Counted from the first letter of the stretch, positions 1 to 8,796 are shown. The stretch: 64,000 nucleotides of DNA from Nonomuraea sp. NBC_00507 (GCF_036013525.1 NZ_CP107853.1:12152001-12216000), one strand, 5' to 3'. The notes: generated from the sequence alone by a model not told the origin. A program made the numbers and translations.

Positions 1-1
1 C

Positions 2-430
2 ACGACCGTCACCGGCCTGGCCCTGCTCGCCGCCGGCATGGCCTGGCTCGCACTGATCAGCCCGGACGGCAGCTTCGCCGCCGACGTCCTGCCCGCCAGC
101 CTGGTGGCCGCCCTCGGCATGTCGCTGGCCTTCATCCCCTCCCTCGGCACCGCCATCTCCTCCGCCCGGCCCGAGGAAGGCGGCCTGGCCTCCGGCATCG
201 TCAACACCAGCTACCAGGTCGGCTCCGCGCTCGGCCTGGCCGCCATGACCGCGGTCGCCGCCGCCAACGGCGCCGCACAGCTCGGCAACCTGCCCGCCCT
301 GACCAGCGGATTCTCCGCCGCGTTCGTCGGAGCCGCCGGCATCGCCCTGGTGGGTGCGCTGCTCGCCGCAGCGACCCTGCGCTCCCCCACGTCCGTGCCC
401 GCCGACGAGGTCGCGGCCTCGCGCGGCTGA
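2..430 (+). CDS. MFS multidrug exporter, C-terminal part (cut by window edge)
   Basis: The gene enters from the left edge, so only about the last 142 residues are visible. They are hydrophobic helices separated by short loops and include SARPEEGGLASGIVNTSYQV, a signature of the 14-TM DHA2 (EmrB/QacA-like) drug:proton antiporters, where it lies in the late helices. The tail is short and polar and the stop is followed by a strong hairpin. The family exports drugs or small metabolites at the cytoplasmic membrane using the proton gradient. Substrate cannot be judged from this fragment, and the regulator, if any, lies outside the window. Confidence 0.8.
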   Translation, partial: TTVTGLALLAAGMAWLALISPDGSFAADVLPASLVAALGMSLAFIPSLGTAISSARPEEGGLASGIVNTSYQVGSALGLAAMTAVAAANGAAQLGNLPALTSGFSAAFVGAAGIALVGALLAAATLRSPTSVPADEVAASRG

Positions 431-441
431 CCCTCCCCTCA

Positions 442-487
442 CGGCGTGCCCCCGGCTCCGGCGCTCTGCGGAACCGGGGGCACGCCG
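442..487 (+). terminator. Terminator hairpin after the MFS gene
   Basis: A perfect 14-bp stem (442-455 with 474-487) encloses an 18-nt loop, starting 11 bases after the stop codon. No U-tract follows, as is common in high-GC actinomycetes. Confidence 0.75.
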
Positions 488-661
488 CCGACCATCGCGC
501 CGCCGGTCAGCCGTTATCCGCCTCGCCGTAGGGCAGGACCGGCCGGTGCTATCGCACGTAGTAGGCATCGGACCTGCGAATTGCCGCTGTTGAGGCCAAT
601 CACCCCTCGCACTTCTGTAGCATTTCGCCCCATATCAGGAGATTTACGAGGAGGCGTCGTA

Positions 662-1627
662 GTGCTGACCAGGCTTGGGCGAATGGCATTGACCGCAGCG
701 CTGGCCTTGATCGCACTGACCTCGAACGCTCAAGCGGACCCGTCTCCCGCCAAGGCCAGGGCCAAGCTGGTCAAGCTGAACGAGCAGGCCGACCAGCTCG
801 TCGAGCGCTACAACCAGGCCACGGAGACCTACAAGAAGGCCAAGAACAAGTACGACGCCGTCAACGCCGAATTCCGCCGCACGGGCGCGCGGGCCGACGC
901 CCTGCGCAGGGACGTCGTCACGGTGGCGGTCAACGACTACCAGATCGGCCCTTCCACGGGCTGGCAGCGGTTCGTCGCCCAGGGCAGCCCCGAGCAGATC
1001 CTCGCCGGGATAGCCACCCTCCAGCAGATCTCCCAGGACAGAGCGGAAAAGGTGCAGGCCTTCGACGCGACGACCAGGGAACTGCGCGAACGGCGCCAAG
1101 AGGCCCAGAAGACTTTGGCGGAGGCCGAAACCGCGCGCGCCAAGGCAGGCGACGAGAAGGCCAAGGTCGACAAGATGGTCGCCGAACAGACCAAGCTCCT
1201 GCGCAGGCTGGGCGCCTTCCAAGCCGGCGACCCCAACAGCCCGGGCATCGAATACACCGGCCCCGCCTCCGGCAACACCCGCCTGGCGCTCGAGTTCGCC
1301 TTCGCCCAGGTCGGCAAGCCCTACCGGTACGGCGGCACGGGTCCCGAATCCTACGACTGCTCCGGCCTCACCCAAGCCGCCTGGCGCAAGGCCGGAGTCG
1401 AGCTCCCCCGCACCACCTGGACCCAGTGGAGCTGGGGCGCCGACCGTCGCGTCCCCCTGGACAAGCTGGAGCCCGGGGATCTGCTGTTCAGCAAAGGGTT
1501 GGGCCACATGGGCATGTACGCCGGCAACGGCAAAATGGTCCACGCGCCACAAACCGGAGACATCATCAAGGTGGTCGACCTCGACGACTACTGGCGCAAC
1601 CGCCTACTCGGCGCAGTCCGCCCGTAA
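662..1627 (+). CDS. Secreted NlpC/P60 cell-wall peptidase
   Basis: A 321-residue protein starting at GTG 662, chosen because GAGGAGG lies just upstream and the next residues form a signal peptide (VLTRLGRMALTAALALIALT, cleavage near AQA-D). Residues about 30-190 are charged heptad-like coiled coil (ATETYKKAKNKYDAV). The last ~115 residues are an NlpC/P60 domain with catalytic Cys in YDCSGL and His in GHMGMYAG. Family members are papain-like D,L-endopeptidases that cut peptidoglycan stem peptides, and the coiled-coil plus NlpC/P60 order matches the RipA/CwlO type used in cell separation and wall growth. The gene is monocistronic, with hairpins on both sides. Confidence 0.92.
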   Translation: MLTRLGRMALTAALALIALTSNAQADPSPAKARAKLVKLNEQADQLVERYNQATETYKKAKNKYDAVNAEFRRTGARADALRRDVVTVAVNDYQIGPSTGWQRFVAQGSPEQILAGIATLQQISQDRAEKVQAFDATTRELRERRQEAQKTLAEAETARAKAGDEKAKVDKMVAEQTKLLRRLGAFQAGDPNSPGIEYTGPASGNTRLALEFAFAQVGKPYRYGGTGPESYDCSGLTQAAWRKAGVELPRTTWTQWSWGADRRVPLDKLEPGDLLFSKGLGHMGMYAGNGKMVHAPQTGDIIKVVDLDDYWRNRLLGAVRP

Positions 1628-1646
1628 CAGTGCGGGCGACCATATG

Positions 1647-1682
1647 ACCGACCTACGACGCCGTTCGGCGGCGTAGGTCGGT
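1647..1682 (+). terminator. Terminator hairpin after NlpC/P60 gene
   Basis: An 11-bp outer stem (1647-1657 with 1672-1682), one A/G mismatch and a 5-bp inner stem lie 19 bases after the stop codon. Confidence 0.75.
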
Positions 1683-1825
1683 ATCGGGGCTGGTTGGCCC
1701 CGCGCGTACATATGACTGCGAGCACCACCGGGGAACCGTTTGGGGGCTTGAGGCGGGTTTCGATACGGTTTGCGGGTTGTAGCCACATGCCATGGTGGCA
1801 AGCTCCGGAGAATTGGAGACGCCGG

Positions 1826-2236
1826 ATGGGGGAGTTCGGGCCGCTGGAGCAGGCGGTCATGGAGTGCCTGTGGGCGGCGAGCCGGCCGCTGCTGATCCGC
1901 GACGTTCTGGAGCAGGTCAATCATGGACGGGAACGGCCACTCGCCTACACGACGGTTCAGACGGTCGCCGATCGGCTCGCTCGCAAGGCTCTGGTCACGC
2001 GCAGCCGGGTCGGCACAGCGATCGCCTACGCGCCCACGCGGTCGCGCGAGGAGCATGTCGTCGCCGTGATGCTGGACGCGCTGTCGGACCTTCCGGATCA
2101 CGGTCCCGTCCTGGCCAGATTCGCCGAGAGCGTCGACTCGGAGGACGCCCAGAGGCTCCTCGACGCGCTGGCCGACCGGGGCGCGAGCGGCCCGGCGCGG
2201 AGTGAGGGGCCATGGCCGGAAACATCGCGGGACTGA
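1826..2236 (+). CDS. BlaI/MecI/CopY-family repressor (copy 1)
   Basis: A 136-residue winged-helix repressor. The ATG at 1826 is chosen because it follows a GGAG and begins the family N-terminus MGEFGPLEQAVMECLWAA; an upstream ATG at 1694 lacks homology. The recognition region is PLAYTTVQTVADRLARKALV, the family hallmark (AYTTVxTxxxRL). The C-terminal ~45 residues form the dimerisation helices. BlaI-type dimers bind TACA/TGTA dyads and are inactivated by proteolysis through a BlaR-type M56 membrane protease, which is encoded immediately downstream with a 25-base overlap. The physiological signal is unknown. There is no beta-lactamase gene nearby. Confidence 0.9.
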   Translation: MGEFGPLEQAVMECLWAASRPLLIRDVLEQVNHGRERPLAYTTVQTVADRLARKALVTRSRVGTAIAYAPTRSREEHVVAVMLDALSDLPDHGPVLARFAESVDSEDAQRLLDALADRGASGPARSEGPWPETSRD

Positions 2237-3129
2237 TCGTCCTCGCTTTTCTGACGACCCACCTCGCCGGCCCGATGGTCACACGCGCGGGGTGGCTGCG
2301 CCGCCATGCCGGCCTCGCCGTGGTGGTGTGGGCCGGTGTCGTGGCGAGTGTGGTCGTCGTGCTCCTGGCGCTGATGGCCTCCGTGCTCGCCTGGCCGCCC
2401 GGGCCGGTGCATTCCTGGGTCGAGCACCTTCGTTCCTGCCTGCCGGGACACACGCACAGCGGAGAACTGACCACGATGGCGCTCGCCCTCGTGTCCGGCG
2501 GGGTGCTGTTGCGGGCGCTGTACGTCGGCGCGGCTCGCGTGCGCCGCACGACCATCGAGAGGCGACGGCACCACGACATGGTACGGCTGGTCGCGAGGTA
2601 TCCGGACGACCCGGACGACGTCTGCCTGATTGAACATCCCGCACCGGTCGTCTACTGCCTGCCGCGACGTTCCCGGCCGATCGTGATGACCACCGGCGCC
2701 TTGGAACGGCTGGACGCCGACCAGCTGAGTGCGGTGCTGGAGCACGAACGCACCCACCTACGGCGTAGGCACCACCTCCTGCTCGCACTGGTCGACGCGG
2801 TCCAGGCGGCGCTGCCGTGGTCGGCGACCATCCGGCACGCACGGAGCGAGCTGTCCCGGCTGGTGGAGATGGTGGCCGACGATGCGGCCGCACACCGCTA
2901 CGGCCGCGCCCCGGTGATCGGCGCGCTCCGCCGGCTCGAACTCGGCTCCGGCCCACCAGGTGGCTTGGCCGCCACCGGCGAGTCCCGGCAGTTGCTTGAC
3001 CAGAGGATCGCCCGTCTCGAATCGGAAGAATCGCCGGGCAGGCTCAGCGCGGGAGCCGCGATCGCGCTGGCGCTCTCCCCGCCCTTCGCCCTCGTCGTTG
3101 TTGCGGTGGGATTACAGCTTTCGTGTTGA
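2212..3129 (+). CDS. M56-family membrane metallopeptidase (BlaR1-like, no sensor domain)
   Basis: 305 residues. Two or three hydrophobic helices fill residues 1-110 and another closes the protein (ALSPPFALVVVAVGLQL). The zinc-protease motif HERTH is at about residues 177-181 (AVLEHERTHLRRRHH), with a downstream acidic stretch VEMVADDAAAHRYG typical of M56. BlaR1/MecR1 proteins carry a C-terminal penicillin-binding sensor; this one ends after the last helix and has none, as in many actinomycete homologues. It overlaps the upstream repressor gene by 25 bases, so the two are almost surely co-translated and form a protease-repressor pair. The trigger is unknown. Confidence 0.88.
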   Translation: MAGNIAGLIVLAFLTTHLAGPMVTRAGWLRRHAGLAVVVWAGVVASVVVVLLALMASVLAWPPGPVHSWVEHLRSCLPGHTHSGELTTMALALVSGGVLLRALYVGAARVRRTTIERRRHHDMVRLVARYPDDPDDVCLIEHPAPVVYCLPRRSRPIVMTTGALERLDADQLSAVLEHERTHLRRRHHLLLALVDAVQAALPWSATIRHARSELSRLVEMVADDAAAHRYGRAPVIGALRRLELGSGPPGGLAATGESRQLLDQRIARLESEESPGRLSAGAAIALALSPPFALVVVAVGLQLSC

Positions 3130-3180
3130 TAAGTACGCATTTAACACCAAAGCAGGGCAATTCCCACCTGTAGCTGTAAG

Positions 3181-3201
3181 TCTCCTACGAAATGTAGGAG
3201 A
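3181..3201 (+). promoter_or_regulatory. Inverted repeat, probable BlaI box before the LVIVD/PA gene
   Basis: Perfect 8-bp arms TCTCCTAC and GTAGGAGA are separated by GAAAT. The core CTAC-N5-GTAG (3185-3197) has the same form as sites near the other two BlaI genes. It lies 80 bases upstream of the secreted-protein start. Confidence 0.6.
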
Positions 3202-3281
3202 ACCTCTTCCGGACTGCCGGTATCGGCCCTTATGTTCCCCGTATTGCCATCCTCTGCCACCACTACGGAGGAATTTCCCCT

Positions 3282-5144
3282 ATGAGGCACAAGGCCGGCC
3301 GCTTAGCGGTAGCCGCAGCCATCGCTGCAGGCGCAACACTGGCATCACTGGTACCGTCCGCGTTCGCGCACGACGGTGCGACAAGCAGCGACGGCGCGAT
3401 CGACAACGCGAAGATCACGCACAACCACCACCAGCACGGCGGCGACCACGGCCACCTGCCCGCATCGAGTGCCAACGTCGAGCTCATCAGCAAGCTCGCG
3501 CTGAAGAACGTCGAGCCGGAGAAGATCGCCGACGTCGGCGTCTACAAGGGTTACGCGTACCTGGCCGCCTGGGGCGGCGCCACGTGCAAGTACAACGGCG
3601 TGCACGTCGTCGACATCAAGAACCCCGCGCAGCCCAAGGAAGTCGCGTTCATCGTCGCGAAGGAGGGCAGCGCGCCCGGTGAAGGCGTGCAGGCACTGAG
3701 CATCGACACGCCTGCCTTCAACGGCGACATCCTCGTCACGAACAACGAGAAGTGCAAGGAGAGCGCCGGAGTCGGCGGGCTGAACATCTACGACGTCAGC
3801 GACCCTGCCCATCCGACCCCGCTCGCGGTGGGCATCGGCGACGAGACCGTCGCGGGCGCCGGCAAGAAGGACGCGAACGAGATCCACAGCGTCTTCGCCT
3901 GGGACGCGGGCAACAAGGCCTACGCCGTCATCGTGGACAACGAGGAAGGCCCAGATGTCGACATTCTCGACATCACCAACCCGAAGAAGCCCAAGGTCAT
4001 CGCGGAGTACGACCTCGACGAGAAATTCCCCGGCATCACCCAGCGGGGCCTCGATGAGGTCTTCCTGCACGACATGGTGGTGAAGGAGATCGACGGCAAG
4101 CAGGTCATGCTGTTGTCGTACTGGGACGGCGGCTACGTCCAGATCGACGTCACCGACCCGCTGAGCATCTCCCTGCTGGCGGACAGCACCTTTGCCGACC
4201 CCGACCCCGAGGCGCTCGAGAGCGGGCTGACGGTCAGGCCGGAGGGCAACGGCCACCAGGCCGAGTTCACCCTCGACAACAAGTACGTCCTCGCCGCCGA
4301 CGAAGACTTCTCGCCGTTCGCGCTGAAAGCCTCAAATGTCACGGACGGCACGGAGATCAACGCCGGCCAGGGCGACGGCACCAAGAAGCTCGAGCCCGGA
4401 CAGACGCTGACCGGCGTGAGCAAGTTCGTGGGACGCGCCTGTCCCCCGCCCGACGATCCCGCCGTCCCCGCCGGGGACCCGAACGTCGTCGACATCGCCG
4501 TGGTGGAGCGGGGCCTCTGCACGTTCACCGAGAAGGTCGACAGCGTCATCAAGGCCGGCGGCTACGACGCCGTCCTCATCTTCAACCGCACCGGCACCGA
4601 TGGTTGTGACGGCTCCCTCGGCATGAGCGTCGAGGGTGACATCCCGGCCTTCGGAGTGGCGCCGCGCAGCCAGGGCTTCGCGATCTTCAACCAGCCGTAC
4701 GACAACGCCGCCTGCCTCGCCGGTACCGGCCCGGAGCGGCTGCCGGTGCCCCTGGGGACGGCGGGTGACACGCTGACCTTCTCGTCGTCCTTCGACGGCT
4801 GGGGCTACGTGCACTTGTACGACCGCAAGACCATGGCCGAACTCGACACGTACGCGGTGCCCGAGGCGCACGACCCCGCGTACGCGACCGGAAAGGGCGA
4901 CCTGTCGGTGCACGAGGTGGCGACGTCCGCCAAGCAGCCCGACCTCGCCTACTTCTCCTACTACTCAGCGGGCTTCCGGGTGACACGGATCGTGAACGGC
5001 AAGATCCAGGAAGTCGGCCACTTCATCGACGAGGGTGGCAACAACTTCTGGGGTGTGCAGGTATTCGAGCACAACGGCCAGGAGTACGTCGCCGCCAGCG
5101 ACCGTGACCACGGCCTCTACATTTTCCGCTACACCGGCAACTGA
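3282..5144 (+). CDS. Secreted LVIVD-repeat protein with inserted PA domain
   Basis: 620 residues, ATG after AGGAGG. A signal peptide (about residues 1-29, cleavage at AFA-HD) is followed by a His-rich stretch ITHNHHQHGGDHGH. The body has LVIVD-type beta-propeller repeats (for example VYKGYAYLAAWGGATCKYNG and GVHVVDIKNPAQPKEVAF). Residues about 380-470 form a protease-associated (PA) domain (VERGLCTFTEKVDSVIKAGG), after which propeller sequence resumes (WGYVHLYDRKTMAELDTY). LVIVD proteins are extracellular and of uncertain function; PA domains bind peptides or act as lids in subtilases, but no catalytic domain is seen here. It follows the BlaI-M56 pair behind a BlaI-like dyad, so it may be a target of that system (inference). 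Confidence 0.8.
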   Translation: MRHKAGRLAVAAAIAAGATLASLVPSAFAHDGATSSDGAIDNAKITHNHHQHGGDHGHLPASSANVELISKLALKNVEPEKIADVGVYKGYAYLAAWGGATCKYNGVHVVDIKNPAQPKEVAFIVAKEGSAPGEGVQALSIDTPAFNGDILVTNNEKCKESAGVGGLNIYDVSDPAHPTPLAVGIGDETVAGAGKKDANEIHSVFAWDAGNKAYAVIVDNEEGPDVDILDITNPKKPKVIAEYDLDEKFPGITQRGLDEVFLHDMVVKEIDGKQVMLLSYWDGGYVQIDVTDPLSISLLADSTFADPDPEALESGLTVRPEGNGHQAEFTLDNKYVLAADEDFSPFALKASNVTDGTEINAGQGDGTKKLEPGQTLTGVSKFVGRACPPPDDPAVPAGDPNVVDIAVVERGLCTFTEKVDSVIKAGGYDAVLIFNRTGTDGCDGSLGMSVEGDIPAFGVAPRSQGFAIFNQPYDNAACLAGTGPERLPVPLGTAGDTLTFSSSFDGWGYVHLYDRKTMAELDTYAVPEAHDPAYATGKGDLSVHEVATSAKQPDLAYFSYYSAGFRVTRIVNGKIQEVGHFIDEGGNNFWGVQVFEHNGQEYVAASDRDHGLYIFRYTGN

Positions 5145-5162
5145 CCACCTGACGAGTGAAGC

Positions 5163-5197
5163 CGATGCCGCTCCGGCAATCAGCCGGGGCGGCATCG
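5163..5197 (+). terminator. Terminator hairpin after LVIVD/PA gene
   Basis: A 15-bp stem (5163-5177 with 5183-5197, one T-G pair) with an AATCA loop lies 18 bases after the stop codon. Confidence 0.8.
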
Positions 5198-5236
5198 CCA
5201 TCTCGTTCCGACGTGCTCATACCGTAAGGGAGGTCC

Positions 5237-5833
5237 ATGTCACCGCGAGGCGTAGCTGTTCCCGAGATCCGCAGCAGGCTGTTCGACGCGGCCCGGGCCG
5301 TACTCCTGAGGGAGGGGCCGGGTGGGCTCAGCGGCCGGGCGATCACCCGCGAGGCCGGGGTCGCGACCGGGCTGCTCTACAACCACTTCGGCGACCTCGA
5401 CGGTTTCCTGGCCGAGTTCATCGCCGATGGTGCTCGCGAGACTGCAGGCGCCGTCGCGCGGCTGAGCTCGCGCGTCGGTGAGGGCACGGTGGCCGGCAAC
5501 CTGGCGCAGGCGGCCCTTGCCTTGGGCACTTACCTGCCTGCTGCCGCTGAGCTCGTCCGGGTCCGGCCGGTCGTGGCGGACCGGTTGCACCACGCGCTCT
5601 CCTCGAGTCTGCCCACGCTGGCGGAGATCCAGGAGACCTTCGCCACCTACCTGGAATCGGAGCGGAAGCGGGGAAGGCTCGCCCCAGACGCCGACACCAG
5701 GGCGCTCGCCCTCGCGCTCGTGGCCACCGCGCATCACCTGTTCACGACACAACCTCCGCCCAGCTCGGACCCCGACGATGATCTGCGGAGGGTTGTCGCC
5801 GTGCTCCTTTCCGTCGAGCCCGAGCAGAGGTGA
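5237..5833 (+). CDS. TetR/AcrR-family transcriptional regulator
   Basis: 198 residues with GGGAGGT upstream of the ATG. The N-terminal helix-turn-helix is clear: IRSRLFDAARAVLLREGPGG, then GRAITREAGVATGLLYNHFG (residues about 8-55), where the YNHFG motif ends the recognition helix. The remainder is helical ligand-binding domain with no close match recognised. TetR dimers repress by binding palindromes and release DNA on ligand binding. The gene stands alone between a terminator and a convergent minus-strand MFS gene 236 bases away. That MFS gene or the upstream LVIVD gene might be its target, but no operator was identified. Confidence 0.85.
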   Translation: MSPRGVAVPEIRSRLFDAARAVLLREGPGGLSGRAITREAGVATGLLYNHFGDLDGFLAEFIADGARETAGAVARLSSRVGEGTVAGNLAQAALALGTYLPAAAELVRVRPVVADRLHHALSSSLPTLAEIQETFATYLESERKRGRLAPDADTRALALALVATAHHLFTTQPPPSSDPDDDLRRVVAVLLSVEPEQR

Positions 5834-5879
5834 CTCTTCAGACGTACACGAGGGCCTGGCGGAAGCCGAAGCTTCGCAC

Positions 5880-5978
5880 TCACAGGTGATTCACCAATAC
5901 GCTCAGCGCCCATATGAGCACGACGGCGGCGAGGACATACAACAGCGCCACCCCGGCACCCTTCACCCAAGTCTTCAC
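5880..5978 (-). CDS. Possible 32-residue single-span membrane peptide
   Basis: A GTG-started reading frame on the minus strand encodes a basic start (VKTWVKG) followed by one long hydrophobic helix and a short polar end (LSVLVNHL). It is too short for most gene callers. No good ribosome site precedes it; it begins 91 bases after the stop of the MFS gene at 6070 and may be co-transcribed with it. It resembles the small membrane protein at 22527 in layout only. It could be chance. Confidence 0.25.
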   Translation of the reverse strand: MKTWVKGAGVALLYVLAAVVLIWALSVLVNHL

Positions 5979-6069
5979 CCGGCCATCGTGCAGCCGCGTG
6001 GACGGGGAGAACAAGGGCCATTGGGAGGGGCATCGGGTGCCGGGCCTGGCACGGCAAGACTGAGCAGCA

Positions 6070-7275
6070 TCAGGGCCTGGCCTGAACCGGCACGACGCCG
6101 GTCGTGAGCATTCCCCCGCGGTTGAGCAGGCCGACGGCCAGAGCACAAAGCGAGCCGACGAAGGCCAGCACGATCCATACTCCGGCGCTCCCGGTCAGCG
6201 CACCCACCAGCAGGTTGCCCACGGCGATACCGATCCCCGCGACGGTGTTGTACAGGCCGTAGTGAGTGGCGATCAGGCGCTCGCCCGAAAGCCTGACGAC
6301 GGCATCCATCTCGAACGGGTACGTCAGTGCGTTGCCCACCGCGAGCAGCGTGGTACAGGCGATGACCGCCACCGTTCGTACGTCAGCCGGGGCAGGGGTG
6401 AGGCCGTACAGAGCCATGGGCACGAAGGCGAGCCCCATGAGCGCAACCCCGCGCACGATGGCCTGCGGTCCGCTCCAGCGGCGCCGTGCCCAGTCGGTGA
6501 TTCTGAGCTGCCCGGCGATGGCCACCAGCGCGGACACCACGAACAGCAGGCCAACGGTCCCCGTCTGGCCGAGTTCCAGTGGCAGGGCCAGGTACAGCTG
6601 GAACGACAGCACGTACGAACCGGCCATGGCGAGCGAGAAGAGCAGGAACGGCCGATTGCCCGCGACGGCGCGCCAGTCGGCCGGCACGCTCGTGCGTGCC
6701 GGCGTTCCGGCCCGAGATGGTGGTAGGGCGAGCAATTGGAGAATGGTGAGCAGCGCGAAGACGGCGGCGGCGGCCACACACACGGTCCGGAAGTTCACTG
6801 TGATCAGAGCCAGCCCGATCAATGGACCGGCCAGGATGCCCGCCTGGTAGAAGACGTTGAACAGCGCGAACGCCTCCACACGCCGCGCACCCGCGTCCTG
6901 TGCCAGGTAGGCGCGTACGGCGGGGTTGAACAGGGCGCCGGCGAAACCGGTCATCATGGAGGCCGCCACCAAGGCCGGCACCGCGTCGACGAATCCGAGC
7001 AAGGCGAACCCGGCTGTTCGCAGCAGGCAGCCCGCGATGATGACCGGCCTATGACCGAGCCGGTCGGCCAGTGTGCCGCCGAGCAGAAACAACCCCTGCT
7101 GGCTCAGGTTGCGTACCCCCAGCACGAGCCCGACCGTCCAGCCCGCCAGCCCCAGCCCGGCGGACAGGTGGCCGGCGAGGTAGGGCATGAGCATGTAGAA
7201 GCCGACGTTGATCGCGAGCTGGTTGACCATCAACAGCCGGACGCTGCGCTCGAACGAAACGAATCGCCGCCACAT
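6070..7275 (-). CDS. MFS transporter (12-TM, MdtH-like)
   Basis: 401 residues with about twelve hydrophobic helices. The loop between helices 2 and 3 carries the MFS motif A form LLGGTLADRLGHRP. It begins FERSVRLLMVNQLAINVGFY, similar to MdtH-type drug efflux permeases. Its ATG overlaps the stop of the upstream PLP-enzyme gene (ATGA at 7272-7275), so translation is coupled. That pairing suggests it exports the product of the enzyme, or an analogue, across the cytoplasmic membrane (inference). Confidence 0.85.
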   Translation of the reverse strand: MWRRFVSFERSVRLLMVNQLAINVGFYMLMPYLAGHLSAGLGLAGWTVGLVLGVRNLSQQGLFLLGGTLADRLGHRPVIIAGCLLRTAGFALLGFVDAVPALVAASMMTGFAGALFNPAVRAYLAQDAGARRVEAFALFNVFYQAGILAGPLIGLALITVNFRTVCVAAAAVFALLTILQLLALPPSRAGTPARTSVPADWRAVAGNRPFLLFSLAMAGSYVLSFQLYLALPLELGQTGTVGLLFVVSALVAIAGQLRITDWARRRWSGPQAIVRGVALMGLAFVPMALYGLTPAPADVRTVAVIACTTLLAVGNALTYPFEMDAVVRLSGERLIATHYGLYNTVAGIGIAVGNLLVGALTGSAGVWIVLAFVGSLCALAVGLLNRGGMLTTGVVPVQARP

Positions 7276-8324
7276 CAGCGCATCACCATCCGGGTCCAGC
7301 GGGTGGCCTCGGCTTCATCTGGGTGTTTGATCTGGTCCGGCTCATCGGCCGGCGGCCGGCCGAGCAGGTCGTTCTGGGCACAGTAAGCGTCGTCGTAGAC
7401 GGTGGTGTAGTAGCGAGCGGGGCCATCAGGGAAGACCGCTGCGATCCGGCAGCCCGGCGGGTTGGTCCTCGCCAGCCAGGCGGCGACGACGGTGACCGCG
7501 CCGACGCTCCAGCCTCCGGTGGTGTAGTGGGTGGCCGCCAGAGTGCGGCAGGCCCAGACCGCTTCGTGGGGTGCCACCCAGTGCACCTCGTCGAAGGCGT
7601 CGTGGGCCACATTGCGCGGGTTGATGCTGCTGCCCAGCCCGCGCATCAGCCGCGGCCTGGCAGGCTGGCCGAAGATGGTCGATCCGGTGGCGTCCACGCC
7701 GACCAAGCGCAGCGCCGGGTTCTGCTCACGCAGTGCCTTGGCGACTCCGGCCGAGTGGCCGCCGGTTCCTACGCTGCACACCAGGATGTCGATCCGGCCG
7801 AGCTGGTCGGTGAGCTCGCGCGCCAGGCCCGCGTAGGCGGCCACGTTGTCGGGGTTGTCGTACTGCTGCGGACAGTAGGCGCCGGGATGCTGGGCGAGCA
7901 GCTGGGCCACCCGGTCCAGGCGTGCTTGCTGCCAACCGCCCACCGGGTGCGGGTGCTCGATGGTTTCGACGCGGGCGCCGTAGGACGCCAGCAGCCGGCG
8001 CACGATCGTCTCCATGCCCGTGTCGGTGACGACGGTGACGGGGTGGCCGTAGACGATACCGGCCAGTGCGAGCCCCAGCCCGAAGGTGCCGGACGTGGAC
8101 TCGACGATCATCGCGCCGGGCGCGAGCTCTCCCCGATGGCGGGCTTGCTCGGTGATGTGCAGGGCGGGCCGATCCTTCAGCCCTCCGGGGTTGGCCCCCT
8201 CGATTTTGGCCCAGAACCCGCGCCCGGCCGGGGCGAAGGGCTCCCCGATCCAGCACACAGGGGTGTCGCCGACCAGCTGGGCCACGGCGAGCATAGGTAC
8301 GGAAACCGACGAGATCGATGACAT
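7275..8324 (-). CDS. PLP-dependent cysteine-synthase-like enzyme
   Basis: 349 residues of the fold-type II (CysK/CBS) family. The PLP lysine is K50 in [10 protein letters not shown]. The substrate loop reads ESTSGTFG (75-82), whereas true CysK has TSGNTG, so the Asn is replaced by Thr. The phosphate-binding loop is [12 protein letters not shown], and the C-terminus has [10 protein letters not shown] in place of PDSGERY. These changes argue against housekeeping O-acetylserine sulfhydrylase and for a specialised beta-replacement enzyme, as in SbnA-like, DcsD-like or other amino-acid-derivative pathways. No other biosynthetic genes are nearby. It is translationally coupled to an MFS exporter. 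A weak GGGAGAG lies 12 bases before the ATG. Confidence 0.8.
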   Translation of the reverse strand: MSSISSVSVPMLAVAQLVGDTPVCWIGEPFAPAGRGFWAKIEGANPGGLKDRPALHITEQARHRGELAPGAMIVESTSGTFGLGLALAGIVYGHPVTVVTDTGMETIVRRLLASYGARVETIEHPHPVGGWQQARLDRVAQLLAQHPGAYCPQQYDNPDNVAAYAGLARELTDQLGRIDILVCSVGTGGHSAGVAKALREQNPALRLVGVDATGSTIFGQPARPRLMRGLGSSINPRNVAHDAFDEVHWVAPHEAVWACRTLAATHYTTGGWSVGAVTVVAAWLARTNPPGCRIAAVFPDGPARYYTTVYDDAYCAQNDLLGRPPADEPDQIKHPDEAEATRWTRMVMR

Positions 8325-8399
8325 GACGAAGACACGCTCTCTCCCGCGGGCGGGCGCGGGACGCTATCGACTGAGGACAGACCTGGTGAAGGCGTGTCA

Positions 8400-8777
8400 T
8401 CAGGGTCGATAGACCTCGAGCGTGTGATTCCGGACGGCTCGCTCGCGGTGGCCGCATTTCGGGACATGCTCGGGGGGTTTCACGTCAGGCTCGGCCGCCG
8501 GGGGCGGCTGAGCGGGCAGCAGAGGCCCGAGCAACGGCATCGCCTTGAGGAACACGGACTTGGCGGCGGGCAGCAGGAAAGTGCCCCCATGGGCATGATC
8601 GACGTGGTGATCGTGGTCGTGTCCGTGTTCGATGACGACCGACCCCACTGGCGCGAAAGGCTCTTCCTCCGCAGCTCTCGCGTGCGCCCAGAGATGGGCG
8701 ATCACCAGCAGGCCGAGCAGCACGGAATGCCACGCCAGCCAGCGTGGCCAATTCCCCGCTCTTCCCCCTGCGTACAT
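8400..8777 (-). CDS. Small His-rich membrane-anchored protein, unrecognised
   Basis: 125 residues. One hydrophobic helix near the N-terminus (WLAWHSVLLGLLVIAHLWAH) is followed by a His/Asp cluster EHGHDHDHHVDHAHGG, then a Pro-rich segment and a polar tail with KCGHRE. The layout suggests a membrane-anchored, outward-facing metal-binding segment, but no family was recognised. It is divergent from the MFS-BlaI-M56 operon, and the intergenic region holds three BlaI-like dyads, one of them (8784-8796) directly upstream of this ATG. It may therefore belong to the same regulon. Coding potential rests on composition and context only. Confidence 0.6.
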   Translation of the reverse strand: MYAGGRAGNWPRWLAWHSVLLGLLVIAHLWAHARAAEEEPFAPVGSVVIEHGHDHDHHVDHAHGGTFLLPAAKSVFLKAMPLLGPLLPAQPPPAAEPDVKPPEHVPKCGHRERAVRNHTLEVYRP

Positions 8778-8783
8778 GGCTGA

Positions 8784-8796
8784 TTACAGATCGTAA
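8784..8796 (-). promoter_or_regulatory. BlaI-like dyad TTAC-N5-GTAA
   Basis: TTAC AGATC GTAA is a perfect 4-bp dyad with 5-base spacing, 7 bases upstream of the His-rich protein start on the minus strand. Spacing and half-sites match the pair at 8847-8874. Confidence 0.5.

Noticed and set aside
488..661. c-di-AMP (ydaO-type) riboswitch before the NlpC/P60 gene
   Set aside because: Such riboswitches often precede these genes in actinomycetes, but the conserved core was not seen in the 174 bases available.
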